From NCBI GenBank assembly GCA_031422335.1, contig JANOQW010000011.1, positions 9,820-73,819 on the forward strand: DNA of 64,000 bases, in the 5' to 3' direction. Origin of the DNA: Methylotenera_A sp031422335. GTDB taxonomy: Bacteria > Pseudomonadota > Gammaproteobacteria > Burkholderiales > Methylophilaceae. Below are positions 25,880 through 33,675 of this stretch, one piece after another (position 1 is the first letter of the stretch; every line of letters begins with the position of its first letter). The notes under the pieces are model-generated. The model was not told the DNA's origin and did not search any database. It was given only the letters and a program-made list of their open reading frames with translations. A program made the position numbers and the translations under genes.

Positions 25880-26764
25880 CTAGTGTTGAATGGGGGAGGC
25901 TTTTTCAAACAGCTTTACCTCTTTTTCATCAGCGCCTTCTTCATCACGCGCCCAAAAAAAGCGGTCAGGAATAAACTGCCCCATGCCTGGCCTAAAGCCA
26001 TTTTTAAGTGTTTGCCAAGTGTATTCTTGCGCTTCTTGAATCGCTTCCTCCATGCTTAAACCGTGCGCCAAACAAGCAGCAATGGCGCTGGTGAGCGTAC
26101 AGCCACTGCCATGATAACTGCCAGCAAGCCGCTCCCAATGATAAGCTTTAATGAGGCCACTGGCGCCGTTATTGTTGCTGCCAAATAGTGAGTTCACTAC
26201 ATCATTTGTCCGCTCGTGCGTGCCTGTGATCAACACATATTCGGCACCCATTTCCAATAATCGAATCGCCGCTTCATCTAAAGAAGTATGCTGAATTTCA
26301 TCGCTATCTTCATAAAACGCCAACCGGCGCGCCTCTAAACTATTTGGCGTAATCAGCGTGGCTTGCGGAAAAAGCAGCTCACACATGGCGGCTTGCATTT
26401 CGTCATTGGCCAACTCATCACCGCGGCCAGAAGTTAAAATGGGGTCAATAATCAGCGGCACATCAGGGTAATCGGCCACAATTTCGGCAATCACAGCAAT
26501 ATTTTCTATACTGCCAAGTAATCCCAGCTTAAACGCAGCAATTTGCACATCTTCTAAAATAGTACGCGCTTGGTCGTTCACCCAGTCTGCATCCAAGGCC
26601 ATTACACTTTCTACGCCTACCGTATCTTGCACGGTAATGCCTGTCACCACAGAGAGTGGATGGCAACCAATGCTGGCCAGTGCCAAAATATCGGCTTGTA
26701 AACCCGCGCCACTGCTAGGGTCAGTGGCAGCAAAGGTGAGCACTACTGGCGGCGTTTCGGTCAT
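25880..26764 (-). CDS. thiD: Hydroxymethylpyrimidine/phosphomethylpyrimidine kinase ThiD
   Basis: Phosphorylates hydroxymethylpyrimidine twice for thiamine synthesis. Ribokinase-fold protein: VLTFAATDPSSGAGLQADILA at the start (substrate site), DPILTSGRGDEL, TPNSLEARRL, and the anion-hole motif HGSGCTLTSAIAACLAHG near residue 225. The frame is open to 26965, but that would run through the tRNA-Gly gene. The ATG at 26764 (MTETPPVVLTFAATDP) fits the family's start and gives 294 residues, a little longer than usual because of the C-terminal extension with DRFFWARDEEGADEKE. Confidence 0.95.
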   Translation of the reverse strand: MTETPPVVLTFAATDPSSGAGLQADILALASIGCHPLSVVTGITVQDTVGVESVMALDADWVNDQARTILEDVQIAAFKLGLLGSIENIAVIAEIVADYPDVPLIIDPILTSGRGDELANDEMQAAMCELLFPQATLITPNSLEARRLAFYEDSDEIQHTSLDEAAIRLLEMGAEYVLITGTHERTNDVVNSLFGSNNNGASGLIKAYHWERLAGSYHGSGCTLTSAIAACLAHGLSMEEAIQEAQEYTWQTLKNGFRPGMGQFIPDRFFWARDEEGADEKEVKLFEKASPIQH

Positions 26765-26930
26765 ATAAAGTCTCTGCACAGTAGCTGCGCTTGATAATAC
26801 TGCGTTAAAAATTTCATCAAAATCCTTATTTATACTCCATAAATTCCGGTATTTCTGGAATTTTTGTCTTAACAAAATCCTACTTGGTCTTCGCTCGCAA
26901 AGTTGTGCGAAGGCTTTATTGTCATATATT

Positions 26931-27004
26931 TGGAGCGGCTGGCGGGAATCGAACCCGTGTATCAAGCTTGGGAAGCTAGCGTTCTACCATTGAACTACAG
27001 CCGC
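26931..27004 (-). tRNA. tRNA-Gly (anticodon CCC)
   Basis: Complete cloverleaf on the minus strand with encoded CCA. Acceptor GCGGCTG / CAGCCGC, D arm GTTC...GAAC, anticodon loop TTCCCAA, T loop TTCGATT. It resembles E. coli tRNA-Gly(CCC) in D arm and anticodon loop. Two stem positions do not pair: U28-U42 in the anticodon stem and A49-C65 in the T stem. It lies upstream of thiD, on the same strand. Confidence 0.95.
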
Positions 27005-27091
27005 GCTTGCGCACACTCACTAAGATGCTATTTTACTGTTTTTTTGGCAGATATATCGCGTGTATTTCAAATACAATACCAAATGACTAAG

Positions 27092-29326
27092 CTAAAACTC
27101 TAGCGGGTCAATATCTAAGCTCCAACGTACTTTATTGGCGTTAGGCAATTCGCGCAGTTGTGGCATGCAACTTTTTAGCAAGTGCTGCAAAGCCGCACGG
27201 CTATTGGCTTGTAGCAGCAGTTGGCCACGCTCCATGCTGTTTAGGCGCTCCATTTGTGGGCGTACAATGTCATAAATCGTGACGCTATGCTTTAAATCTA
27301 TAAGTTTTAAATCAGTAGTATTCAAACTGCGTGCAACATTTCCAGCCATCGTTAAAAATTGATTCACTTTGCTAAAATCGGCTGCCTCTGCCCGCAACAG
27401 CGCAAAGAAACTGGCTGGCGGGTACTGCATGGCAACACGTTCTTGCAATTGTTGGTTGGCAAAACTTTCATAATCTTGGCTGCGCAACGCTTCAAACAAA
27501 GCATGTTGTGGAAAAGCGGTTTGTATCAGCACTTCGCCAGCCTTGTCAGCGCGCCCAGCACGGCCAGAAACCTGCATTAATTGCGCAAATAATTTTTCAC
27601 TGGCACGAAAATCTGGGCTGTAAAGCGCACTGTCGGTATCTAGCACACCAACCAAAGTTAAATTCGGAAAATCGTGGCCTTTGGCCAACATTTGAGTGCC
27701 TACCAAAATATCAATATCACCTGCATGCATTTTGCTTAATACACCCGTCAGCGCGTCTTTGCTGCGCATGCTGTCGCGATCCACTCTGGCGATTCTGGCA
27801 GTTGGCAGCAGTGTTTGCAGCGTTTGTTCTAGCCGCTGTGTGGCTTGTCCAACTGGTTTAATGTCGGCATTGCCACAGCTGGGGCATTGCACAGGAATTT
27901 TTTGCTCGAAACCGCAATGGTGGCACTTTAAACGGCGCTGGCTTAAATGCACCACTAATTTGGCCGAACAGCGTGTGCAAGCCGATACCCATTGACACGC
28001 GTTGCAATGCAAGACCGGTGCGTAACCACGGCGATTTAAAAATAACAGGCTTTGCTCGCCGCGCTTTAACCGCTCGCCTAATGCGTTTATTAGTAAAGGT
28101 GACAGGCCATTTTCGGTGGGTGATTTTGCAATATCAATGCAAAAAATACTGGGCAATTGCGCATTTTGTACCGCGCGTTGTTTTAGTGTAAGCAAGCCGT
28201 ATTGCTGTTTTTGAGCCCCCAGATTATTAGAACGGTGCCAAGTCTCAAGTGATGGCGTGGCACTGCCTAAAATAATCGGAATATTCAACTGTTTGGCGCG
28301 TACCATCGCCACATCGCGCGCATGGTAGCGCATGCCATCTTGCTGCTTGTAACTGCCGTCATGCTCTTCATCTATCACGATTAATTTAAGATTTGGCATG
28401 GGCGTAAATACGCTTAAACGCGTGCCAATAATAATCTTCGCCGCGCCTGTGCTGGCTGCCAGCCAGTTTTGCAACCTCTCACTCTCGCTTAAATTGCTAT
28501 GCAACGTCACCAAGGGATATTGGCTTAAGCGGCTTCTAAAACGTGCTTCTAATTGTGGCGTTAAGTTAATTTCGGGTACTAACACTAAAACTTGTGCATT
28601 CGACGTTTGCAAAATTTTCTGCAAAATTTGTATGTAAACCTCAGTTTTTCCACTGCCGGTAATGCCATGCAACAACCATGGTTTAAACTGGTGAGTAAGC
28701 GCTAACACACTTGCAATCGCTTGCTGTTGCTCATCGTTTAAAGTTGGTTCGATGGATGAACCTGGCATAGAAGCTTTTACCGCCAACACTTCATACTCGG
28801 TCACCAAGCCCATATTTTTAAGCTCTAATATCGCTTTTTTCCAAGCAGAAGAGATTAAAGCAGCATCGCCAGCAGCCAATAGGGGTGCGGCCTGCAGGGC
28901 ATCGATAATGCGATGCATGACTACTTTTTTTGCGGGTATTTGTTCTATAGTTTTATTTAAGTTAGCACCTTGTACTAAACGATACGCAAGCTGTTTTCTC
29001 GAAACGGCTGGTTTCAGTTGCCGCAGCCGCAAGGGCAGGGCCGAGATTAAAGCCTGGCCAAGCGGGTAGTGATAATAATCGGCACAAAATTGTAACAATT
29101 TAACATCTGTAAAAACCACATCATCAAACACATGGCTTACCGTTTTTAATTTTACAATTGGGTAATCGGATGTATATTTTAGCGCCAACACCACGCCGAC
29201 CAAATTGCGACCCGCAAACGAGACGATGACGCGATTGCCCACGCGCGCATCAAAGTTGTCGCTTAAATAATCGAAACTGCGATTAAGCGGCACATCTAAA
29301 GCAATATTGAGTATGGTTGGCTGCAT
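27092..29326 (-). CDS. priA: Primosomal replication restart helicase PriA
   Basis: 3'-to-5' DNA helicase that reloads the replisome at collapsed forks. The 744 residues contain the N-terminal 3'-DNA-binding domain, Walker A GITGSGKTEVYIQ (near residue 222), the DEEH box in LIVIDEEHDGSYKQQDG, GSATPSLET, the cysteine cluster that binds two zincs (CNACQWVSACTRC and CHHCGFEQ...CPSCG), and motifs V-VI with ILVGTQMLAKGHDFPN and QVSGRAGRADK. It is divergent from argS with a 68-base spacer. Confidence 0.97.
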   Translation of the reverse strand: MQPTILNIALDVPLNRSFDYLSDNFDARVGNRVIVSFAGRNLVGVVLALKYTSDYPIVKLKTVSHVFDDVVFTDVKLLQFCADYYHYPLGQALISALPLRLRQLKPAVSRKQLAYRLVQGANLNKTIEQIPAKKVVMHRIIDALQAAPLLAAGDAALISSAWKKAILELKNMGLVTEYEVLAVKASMPGSSIEPTLNDEQQQAIASVLALTHQFKPWLLHGITGSGKTEVYIQILQKILQTSNAQVLVLVPEINLTPQLEARFRSRLSQYPLVTLHSNLSESERLQNWLAASTGAAKIIIGTRLSVFTPMPNLKLIVIDEEHDGSYKQQDGMRYHARDVAMVRAKQLNIPIILGSATPSLETWHRSNNLGAQKQQYGLLTLKQRAVQNAQLPSIFCIDIAKSPTENGLSPLLINALGERLKRGEQSLLFLNRRGYAPVLHCNACQWVSACTRCSAKLVVHLSQRRLKCHHCGFEQKIPVQCPSCGNADIKPVGQATQRLEQTLQTLLPTARIARVDRDSMRSKDALTGVLSKMHAGDIDILVGTQMLAKGHDFPNLTLVGVLDTDSALYSPDFRASEKLFAQLMQVSGRAGRADKAGEVLIQTAFPQHALFEALRSQDYESFANQQLQERVAMQYPPASFFALLRAEAADFSKVNQFLTMAGNVARSLNTTDLKLIDLKHSVTIYDIVRPQMERLNSMERGQLLLQANSRAALQHLLKSCMPQLRELPNANKVRWSLDIDPLEF

Positions 29327-29394
29327 TAGGCTAGGCTAAATTAGGTTAAAATGTTGTTTTTAGTGAATAAGTTATTTTTTGAAAGTATAAAGTT

Positions 29395-31065
29395 TTGAAA
29401 GCGCATATTTCCCAGTTATTAACGCAAGCCGCCACCAGCTTAAATGCAAATACTGTAAACATTGACATTGTACTCGAGCGCCCAAAATCGGCCGAGCATG
29501 GCGATTTTTCGAGTAATTTAGCCATGCAACTGGCCAAGCCGCTGCGCCAAAATCCACGCGCCATTGCCGAGAGCTTAATTGCTGCGCTACCCACAAGTGA
29601 GTATATCGCCAAAGTGGAAATTGCAGGTGCGGGCTTTATTAATTTCTTTTTAAACGCGGCTTCACAACAAACGATTGTTGGCGATATTTTAGCTGTGGGC
29701 GATATGTTTGGTTGCAACAATCTGGGTAAAGGCGAAAGCGTTCAAGTAGAATTTGTCTCTGCCAACCCAACAGGCCCGCTGCATGTAGGGCACGGACGCG
29801 GCGCGGCGGTGGGCGATTGCTTGGCGCGGCTATTAGATGCCAACGGCTGGAAAGTGACGCGCGAATTTTATTACAACGATGCAGGCGCGCAAATTGAAAA
29901 CTTGGTGATTTCGGTACAGGCACGCTGTAAAGGCATTGCAACTGATGATGCAAGCTTCCCCGAAAATGGTTATCGCGGCGACTATATTATGGACATCGCC
30001 AATGCGTTTTTAGCCAAACAAACCGTGACCGCTGACGACATGCAAGTGACCGCCAGCGGCAATGTAAATGATGCAGACGCGGTGCGTACTTTTGCAGTAG
30101 CGTATTTGCGGCACGAGCAAGATTTAGATTTAAAGGCTTTTCAAATCAAATTTGACGTATTTTCGCTAGAAAGTGCTTTATATAGCTCAGGCAAAGTGGA
30201 AAACACTGTGCAAGCCTTAATTAAAAGCGGCAAAACCTATGAAGAAGGCGATGCGCTGTGGCTAAAAACGACCGATTTTGGCGATGACAAAGACCGCGTC
30301 ATGCGCAAAAGTGACGGCGGCTACACTTATTTTGTGCCCGATGTGGCCTACCATCACGACAAATGGAATCGTGGTTTTAAGCGCGTCATTAACGAGCAAG
30401 GTGCCGATCATCACAGCACCATCACCCGCGTCCGAGCTGGCTTGCAGGCCTTAAACGTGGGTATTCCACAAGTTTGGCCAGATTACGTGTTGCACCAAAT
30501 GGTGACAGTAATGCGCGGCGGTGAAGAAGTTAAATTATCTAAACGCGCGGGCAGTTATGTGACATTACGTGACTTGATTGACGAAGTGGGTTGCGACGCG
30601 ACACGCTATTTCCTCGCAGCGCGGCGCGCAGATTCGCAATTGGTATTCGACATAGACTTGGCGCGCGCGCAAACCAACGATAATCCTGTGTACTATATTC
30701 AATATGCACATGCGCGTATTTGCAGCGTGTTGGCGGCCTGGTTAAATCAAGGCTCGGGTGATGTGAGCACACTAAAAAATGCTGATTTAACACCATTAAG
30801 TGCGCCAAACGAAGCCAAACTGATGCAGCGTTTAAGCGAATATCCTGAAATTGTAGTGAATGCGGGCGAAGATTTAGCGCCACACACCATTGCCAATTAT
30901 TTAAAAGAATGTGCAAGTGATTTGCATAGTTATTATAATGATACTAAGTTTTTGGTGGAAGATACGCCAACCAAACTTGCGCGCTTAGCGTTAATAGCTG
31001 CAACGCAGCAAGTGCTAAAAAATGGTTTACATTTGTTGGGCGTAAGCGCACCACATAAAATGTGA
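29395..31065 (+). CDS. argS: Arginyl-tRNA synthetase ArgS
   Basis: Class I aminoacyl-tRNA synthetase for arginine. The 556 residues begin with the Arg-tRNA N-terminal domain (GDFSSNLAMQLAK). The HIGH motif is HVGHGRG (residues about 130-136), the KMSKS counterpart is KLSKRAGSYVTLRDLIDEVG, and the C-terminal DALR anticodon-binding domain follows. The start is a TTG at 29395; the next ATG would cut into the N-terminal domain, so the TTG is preferred, although its ribosome-binding site (GAAAG) is weak. It heads the argS-SPOR-dsbA-SDR cluster typical of betaproteobacteria. Confidence 0.96.
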   Translation: MKAHISQLLTQAATSLNANTVNIDIVLERPKSAEHGDFSSNLAMQLAKPLRQNPRAIAESLIAALPTSEYIAKVEIAGAGFINFFLNAASQQTIVGDILAVGDMFGCNNLGKGESVQVEFVSANPTGPLHVGHGRGAAVGDCLARLLDANGWKVTREFYYNDAGAQIENLVISVQARCKGIATDDASFPENGYRGDYIMDIANAFLAKQTVTADDMQVTASGNVNDADAVRTFAVAYLRHEQDLDLKAFQIKFDVFSLESALYSSGKVENTVQALIKSGKTYEEGDALWLKTTDFGDDKDRVMRKSDGGYTYFVPDVAYHHDKWNRGFKRVINEQGADHHSTITRVRAGLQALNVGIPQVWPDYVLHQMVTVMRGGEEVKLSKRAGSYVTLRDLIDEVGCDATRYFLAARRADSQLVFDIDLARAQTNDNPVYYIQYAHARICSVLAAWLNQGSGDVSTLKNADLTPLSAPNEAKLMQRLSEYPEIVVNAGEDLAPHTIANYLKECASDLHSYYNDTKFLVEDTPTKLARLALIAATQQVLKNGLHLLGVSAPHKM

Positions 31066-31196
31066 ATTGATAAAATGTAAGTTGCGCTGTATAAAATAAA
31101 GTTGCGTCGATTAGGATGTAAAGGTACGCGGCATCAATAGCAGGGCACCAAATAAGATGTAGCAGCAGCATAATAATAAAAATATTGAGGATAAAT

Positions 31197-31793
31197 ATGA
31201 GTAGAGATTACAAACCCGCCACACAAAAAGCCAGCACGAGCAAAGGCAGCCCGTTTTTAACTGGCCTATTGGTAGGTGTTTTGCTGGGTGTGGGTTTATC
31301 ACTGTGGGTCACCATGTATTTAAAAGGTGGTGACAGCCCGTTTACCGAGCCTAAAATTAAAAAGCCGGCGATTCAAGCGCAAGTTGAAAAACCTGTGGTT
31401 GAAAACGAAGAAGATGTGTTACCGAAGGAAGAAAGCCCAGACGGCGCAAAAGCAGATAATAAATTTGATTTTTATACCATTTTGCCCGAAACCGAAAGCA
31501 CGGTAACCGAGCAAGAAGTAAAAGAAAGCAGCATTAAAAAAGATAATTATTTCTTACAAGTCGGCGCTTTTCAAAACGAGGCCGATGCAGATAATATGAA
31601 AGCCAAGCTGGCACTGCAAGGCTTTGAGGCGGTAGTGCAAACCGCAGCGATTCCCGAAAAAGGCGTGTGGCACCGTGTGCGTGTTGGGCCACTGAATGAT
31701 ATTGTGCAAATTAATAAAATTCGTGGCGAGCTAACCACCAACGGTTTTAATACCGATTTAATTAAAGTACATACCGAAACTAAGCCCGAGTAA
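31197..31793 (+). CDS. SPOR domain protein, FtsN-like
   Basis: 198-residue bitopic membrane protein: short cytoplasmic start MSRDYKPATQK, one helix (FLTGLLVGVLLGVGLSLWVTMYL, residues about 18-40), a P/E/K-rich periplasmic linker, and a C-terminal SPOR domain (YFLQVGAFQNEADADNMKAK ... GVWHRVRVGPL) that binds denuded septal peptidoglycan. This is the build of FtsN, which activates septal wall synthesis, and its place between argS and dsbA is the usual site in betaproteobacteria. The frame opens at a TTG (31185), but ATG 31197 has GAGG seven bases upstream. It is shorter than E. coli FtsN (319). Confidence 0.88.
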   Translation: MSRDYKPATQKASTSKGSPFLTGLLVGVLLGVGLSLWVTMYLKGGDSPFTEPKIKKPAIQAQVEKPVVENEEDVLPKEESPDGAKADNKFDFYTILPETESTVTEQEVKESSIKKDNYFLQVGAFQNEADADNMKAKLALQGFEAVVQTAAIPEKGVWHRVRVGPLNDIVQINKIRGELTTNGFNTDLIKVHTETKPE

Positions 31794-31885
31794 TTGAATC
31801 TCAGCTTTATTGTCATCTTTTATAAGTTATCTACGTTAATAGTTTGAATGCATATGTGTGCAATTTATTTTTTAAGGAAACAAGC

Positions 31886-32572
31886 ATGAAAAAAAGTATT
31901 AAAAAAATCCTAACCATTTTAATGTTGTCACTAGGCAGCTTAAGTTTTGCGTCACTATCCATGGCAGAAGCGCCACAAGTTGGCAACAATTTTGAAGCAG
32001 TTGCTCAACCAATTGCCACTGATAATGCAGCTAAAATTGAGGTGATGGAGATTTTTTGGTACGGCTGTTCACACTGTTACAGCATGGATACGCCACTAAA
32101 TGCATGGGTAAAAAAATTGCCCGCCGATGTCTATTTTAAACGTATGCCAGGCTTGCCAAACGCCAGCTGGGCACCAATGGCTAAAGCATTTTATGCCATG
32201 GAAACTTTAGGCGTTAGCGAGAAATTACATACACCGTTATTTGAAGCCGTGCATAAAAGCAAAAGCCTAAACCCAACGGATGAAAAAGCCATTTTGGCGT
32301 GGCTAACACAGCAAAGCAAAATGGATAAAATCAAAGTTGAGGCTGCATTTAAATCATTTACTATTAACACTAACCTTAACCGTGCCGCGCAAATTTTCCG
32401 CGCATCGGGCGCCACTGGCGTGCCTAGTTTGGTAATTGATGGTAAATATATTACCAGCAGCACCATGAACGGCGGCAACGAACAAGCACTAAAAGTGGCC
32501 GATTACATTATTGAAAACGTGCGTAAAGATAAGGCAGCACCTGCTGCAAAAAGCGCACCTGCAAAAAAGTAA
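31886..32572 (+). CDS. dsbA: Thiol:disulfide interchange protein DsbA
   Basis: Periplasmic oxidase that introduces disulfide bonds. The start is ATG 31886 (AAGGAAA before it), not the open frame from 31844. It gives a signal peptide (MKKSIKKILTILMLSLG, cleaved after SMA), the thioredoxin active site FWYGCSHC (Cys 61 and Cys 64, CSHC rather than E. coli's CPHC), the helical insertion and the cis-Pro loop GATGVPSLVI. The last 20 residues are a K/A/P-rich tail. The reading frame stops directly after an A_AAA_AAG heptamer, while the -1 frame continues for 22 similar Ala/Lys codons (see separate entry). Third gene of argS-ftsN-like-dsbA. Confidence 0.95.
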   Translation: MKKSIKKILTILMLSLGSLSFASLSMAEAPQVGNNFEAVAQPIATDNAAKIEVMEIFWYGCSHCYSMDTPLNAWVKKLPADVYFKRMPGLPNASWAPMAKAFYAMETLGVSEKLHTPLFEAVHKSKSLNPTDEKAILAWLTQQSKMDKIKVEAAFKSFTINTNLNRAAQIFRASGATGVPSLVIDGKYITSSTMNGGNEQALKVADYIIENVRKDKAAPAAKSAPAKK

Positions 32573-32637
32573 CAAAGGCGGCTGCGACTAAAACAGCCGC
32601 TAACAAAAAAATAGCGCTGCCCACTAAAGTTAAGTAA
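32563..32637 (+). other. Candidate -1 frameshift site and coding-like extension of dsbA
   Basis: The heptamer A_AAA_AAG (32563-32569) is in the zero frame (GCA AAA AAG) directly before the TAA stop. Seven to eight bases later a stem GCGGCTG / CAGCCGC (32578-32584 with 32594-32600, loop of 9) follows, the layout of dnaX-type programmed frameshifting. The -1 frame runs 22 codons from GTA at 32569 to TAA at 32635-32637, reading VTKAAATK ... LPTKVK, similar in composition to the Ala/Lys tail before it. A simple one-base loss in the A run would look the same. Confidence 0.5.
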
Positions 32638-32650
32638 TTTGTTTTAATTT

Positions 32651-32677
32651 AAACCCGCTAAATTTAGCGGGTTTTTT
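32651..32677 (+). terminator. Rho-independent terminator after dsbA
   Basis: Perfect palindrome AAACCCGCTAAATTTAGCGGG with its TTT and T run. It lies 14 bases after the stop of the -1 frame extension. Confidence 0.9.
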
Positions 32678-32709
32678 ATTGTTTAAATTATTAAGATATA
32701 CTTGGCTTT

Positions 32710-33600
32710 ATGAATATTTTTATCACAGGCGTATCCAGCGGCATTGGCCAAGCTTTGGCACATGAATATGCAAAACGCTATGCAGATAATCACAATAAAA
32801 ACACTGTGAGCGAAAACAGCATGCCTGCAGGCCGCACCAGCGTTGCCTCTCAGAGCATCGTTTTAAATAGCAGGTTAAATATAGGCTTAGTTGCAAGACG
32901 TAGTGAGCACTTACAAGCACTGGCACAAACGCTGCAAAGACAATACGGCGTCACCTGTGCCATATACCCACTAGATGTGCGCGACAGCTTGGCATGCCAA
33001 TTAGCAGCGCATGACTTTATGGCCAAGTTTGGTGCGCCTAATATTGTGATTGCTAGCGCTGGCGTGAGCCGTGGCACACTGACAGAACTGAGAGAAGACA
33101 TTAGCGCATTTCAAGCCATTTTCGATATTAACGTCATGGGCATGATGCATACGTTTCAGCCGTTTATTGCGGCCATGAAAGCTGCTAATCAATTAGATAA
33201 AAATAATCAAGGTCAATTAGTAGGCGTTGCCAGCGTGGCCGGCATACGCGGCATCCCAGGTAGCGGCGCTTACAGTGCCAGCAAAGCTGCCGTGATTAGC
33301 TATTGCGAAAGCCTGCGCACCGAAATGCAACACTACAATATTGCAGTGAGCACCATCGCGCCAGGTTATATTCGCACACCAATGACCGAAATAAATCAGT
33401 ACAAAATGCCATTTTTGATGGATGCCGATGTGTTTGCCAGCAAGTTTGCAGACGCGGTTGAAAACAAAGTGCGCTTTAAAATCATTCCGTGGCAAATGGG
33501 TGTTGTGGCAAGGCTGATGCGCTTGATACCACCATTTTTGTGGGATTTCGCCATGAAAAAAGCGCCTCACAAAAAGCGCTTAGATTGGGATTGGCTTTAA
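32710..33600 (+). CDS. Short-chain dehydrogenase/reductase (SDR) family oxidoreductase
   Basis: 296-residue classical SDR, NAD(P)-dependent, substrate unknown. Visible: the cofactor motif TGVSSGIGQALA (residues 7-18), the strand-4 motif NIVIASAGVS, the catalytic Ser in VGVASVAGIRGIPGSGAYSASKAAV with Tyr-x3-Lys (YSASK), and TIAPGYIRTPMTE. An insert of about 30 polar residues separates the first helix from the second strand (NHNKNTVSENSMPAGRTS), unusual for the family. The C-terminus is basic and may touch the membrane. It follows a terminator, so it is its own unit at the end of the argS cluster. Confidence 0.9.
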   Translation: MNIFITGVSSGIGQALAHEYAKRYADNHNKNTVSENSMPAGRTSVASQSIVLNSRLNIGLVARRSEHLQALAQTLQRQYGVTCAIYPLDVRDSLACQLAAHDFMAKFGAPNIVIASAGVSRGTLTELREDISAFQAIFDINVMGMMHTFQPFIAAMKAANQLDKNNQGQLVGVASVAGIRGIPGSGAYSASKAAVISYCESLRTEMQHYNIAVSTIAPGYIRTPMTEINQYKMPFLMDADVFASKFADAVENKVRFKIIPWQMGVVARLMRLIPPFLWDFAMKKAPHKKRLDWDWL

Positions 33601-33623
33601 AAGCTAGTATCTATTAAAAAGGG

Positions 33624-33660
33624 TGCCCTACGAGCCAATATCCATGCGGCTCACAGGGCA
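33624..33660 (-). repeat. Dispersed hairpin repeat, copy D
   Basis: Read on the minus strand: arm TGCCCTGTGAGCC, loop GCATGGATATT, arm GGCTCGTAGGGCA, 13 pairs with two G-T. It is the copy closest to the thiC segment. Lies between the convergent SDR and ettA genes. Confidence 0.92.
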
Positions 33661-33675
33661 TTGGTTTAAATAATT

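Noticed and set aside
26765..26965. 67-residue N-terminal extension of thiD
   Set aside because: It would be translated from the tRNA-Gly gene and leader; the family start matches the ATG at 26764.
31844..31885. Longer N-terminus for dsbA
   Set aside because: It would hide the signal peptide behind 14 residues; AAGGAAA before ATG 31886 decides the start.
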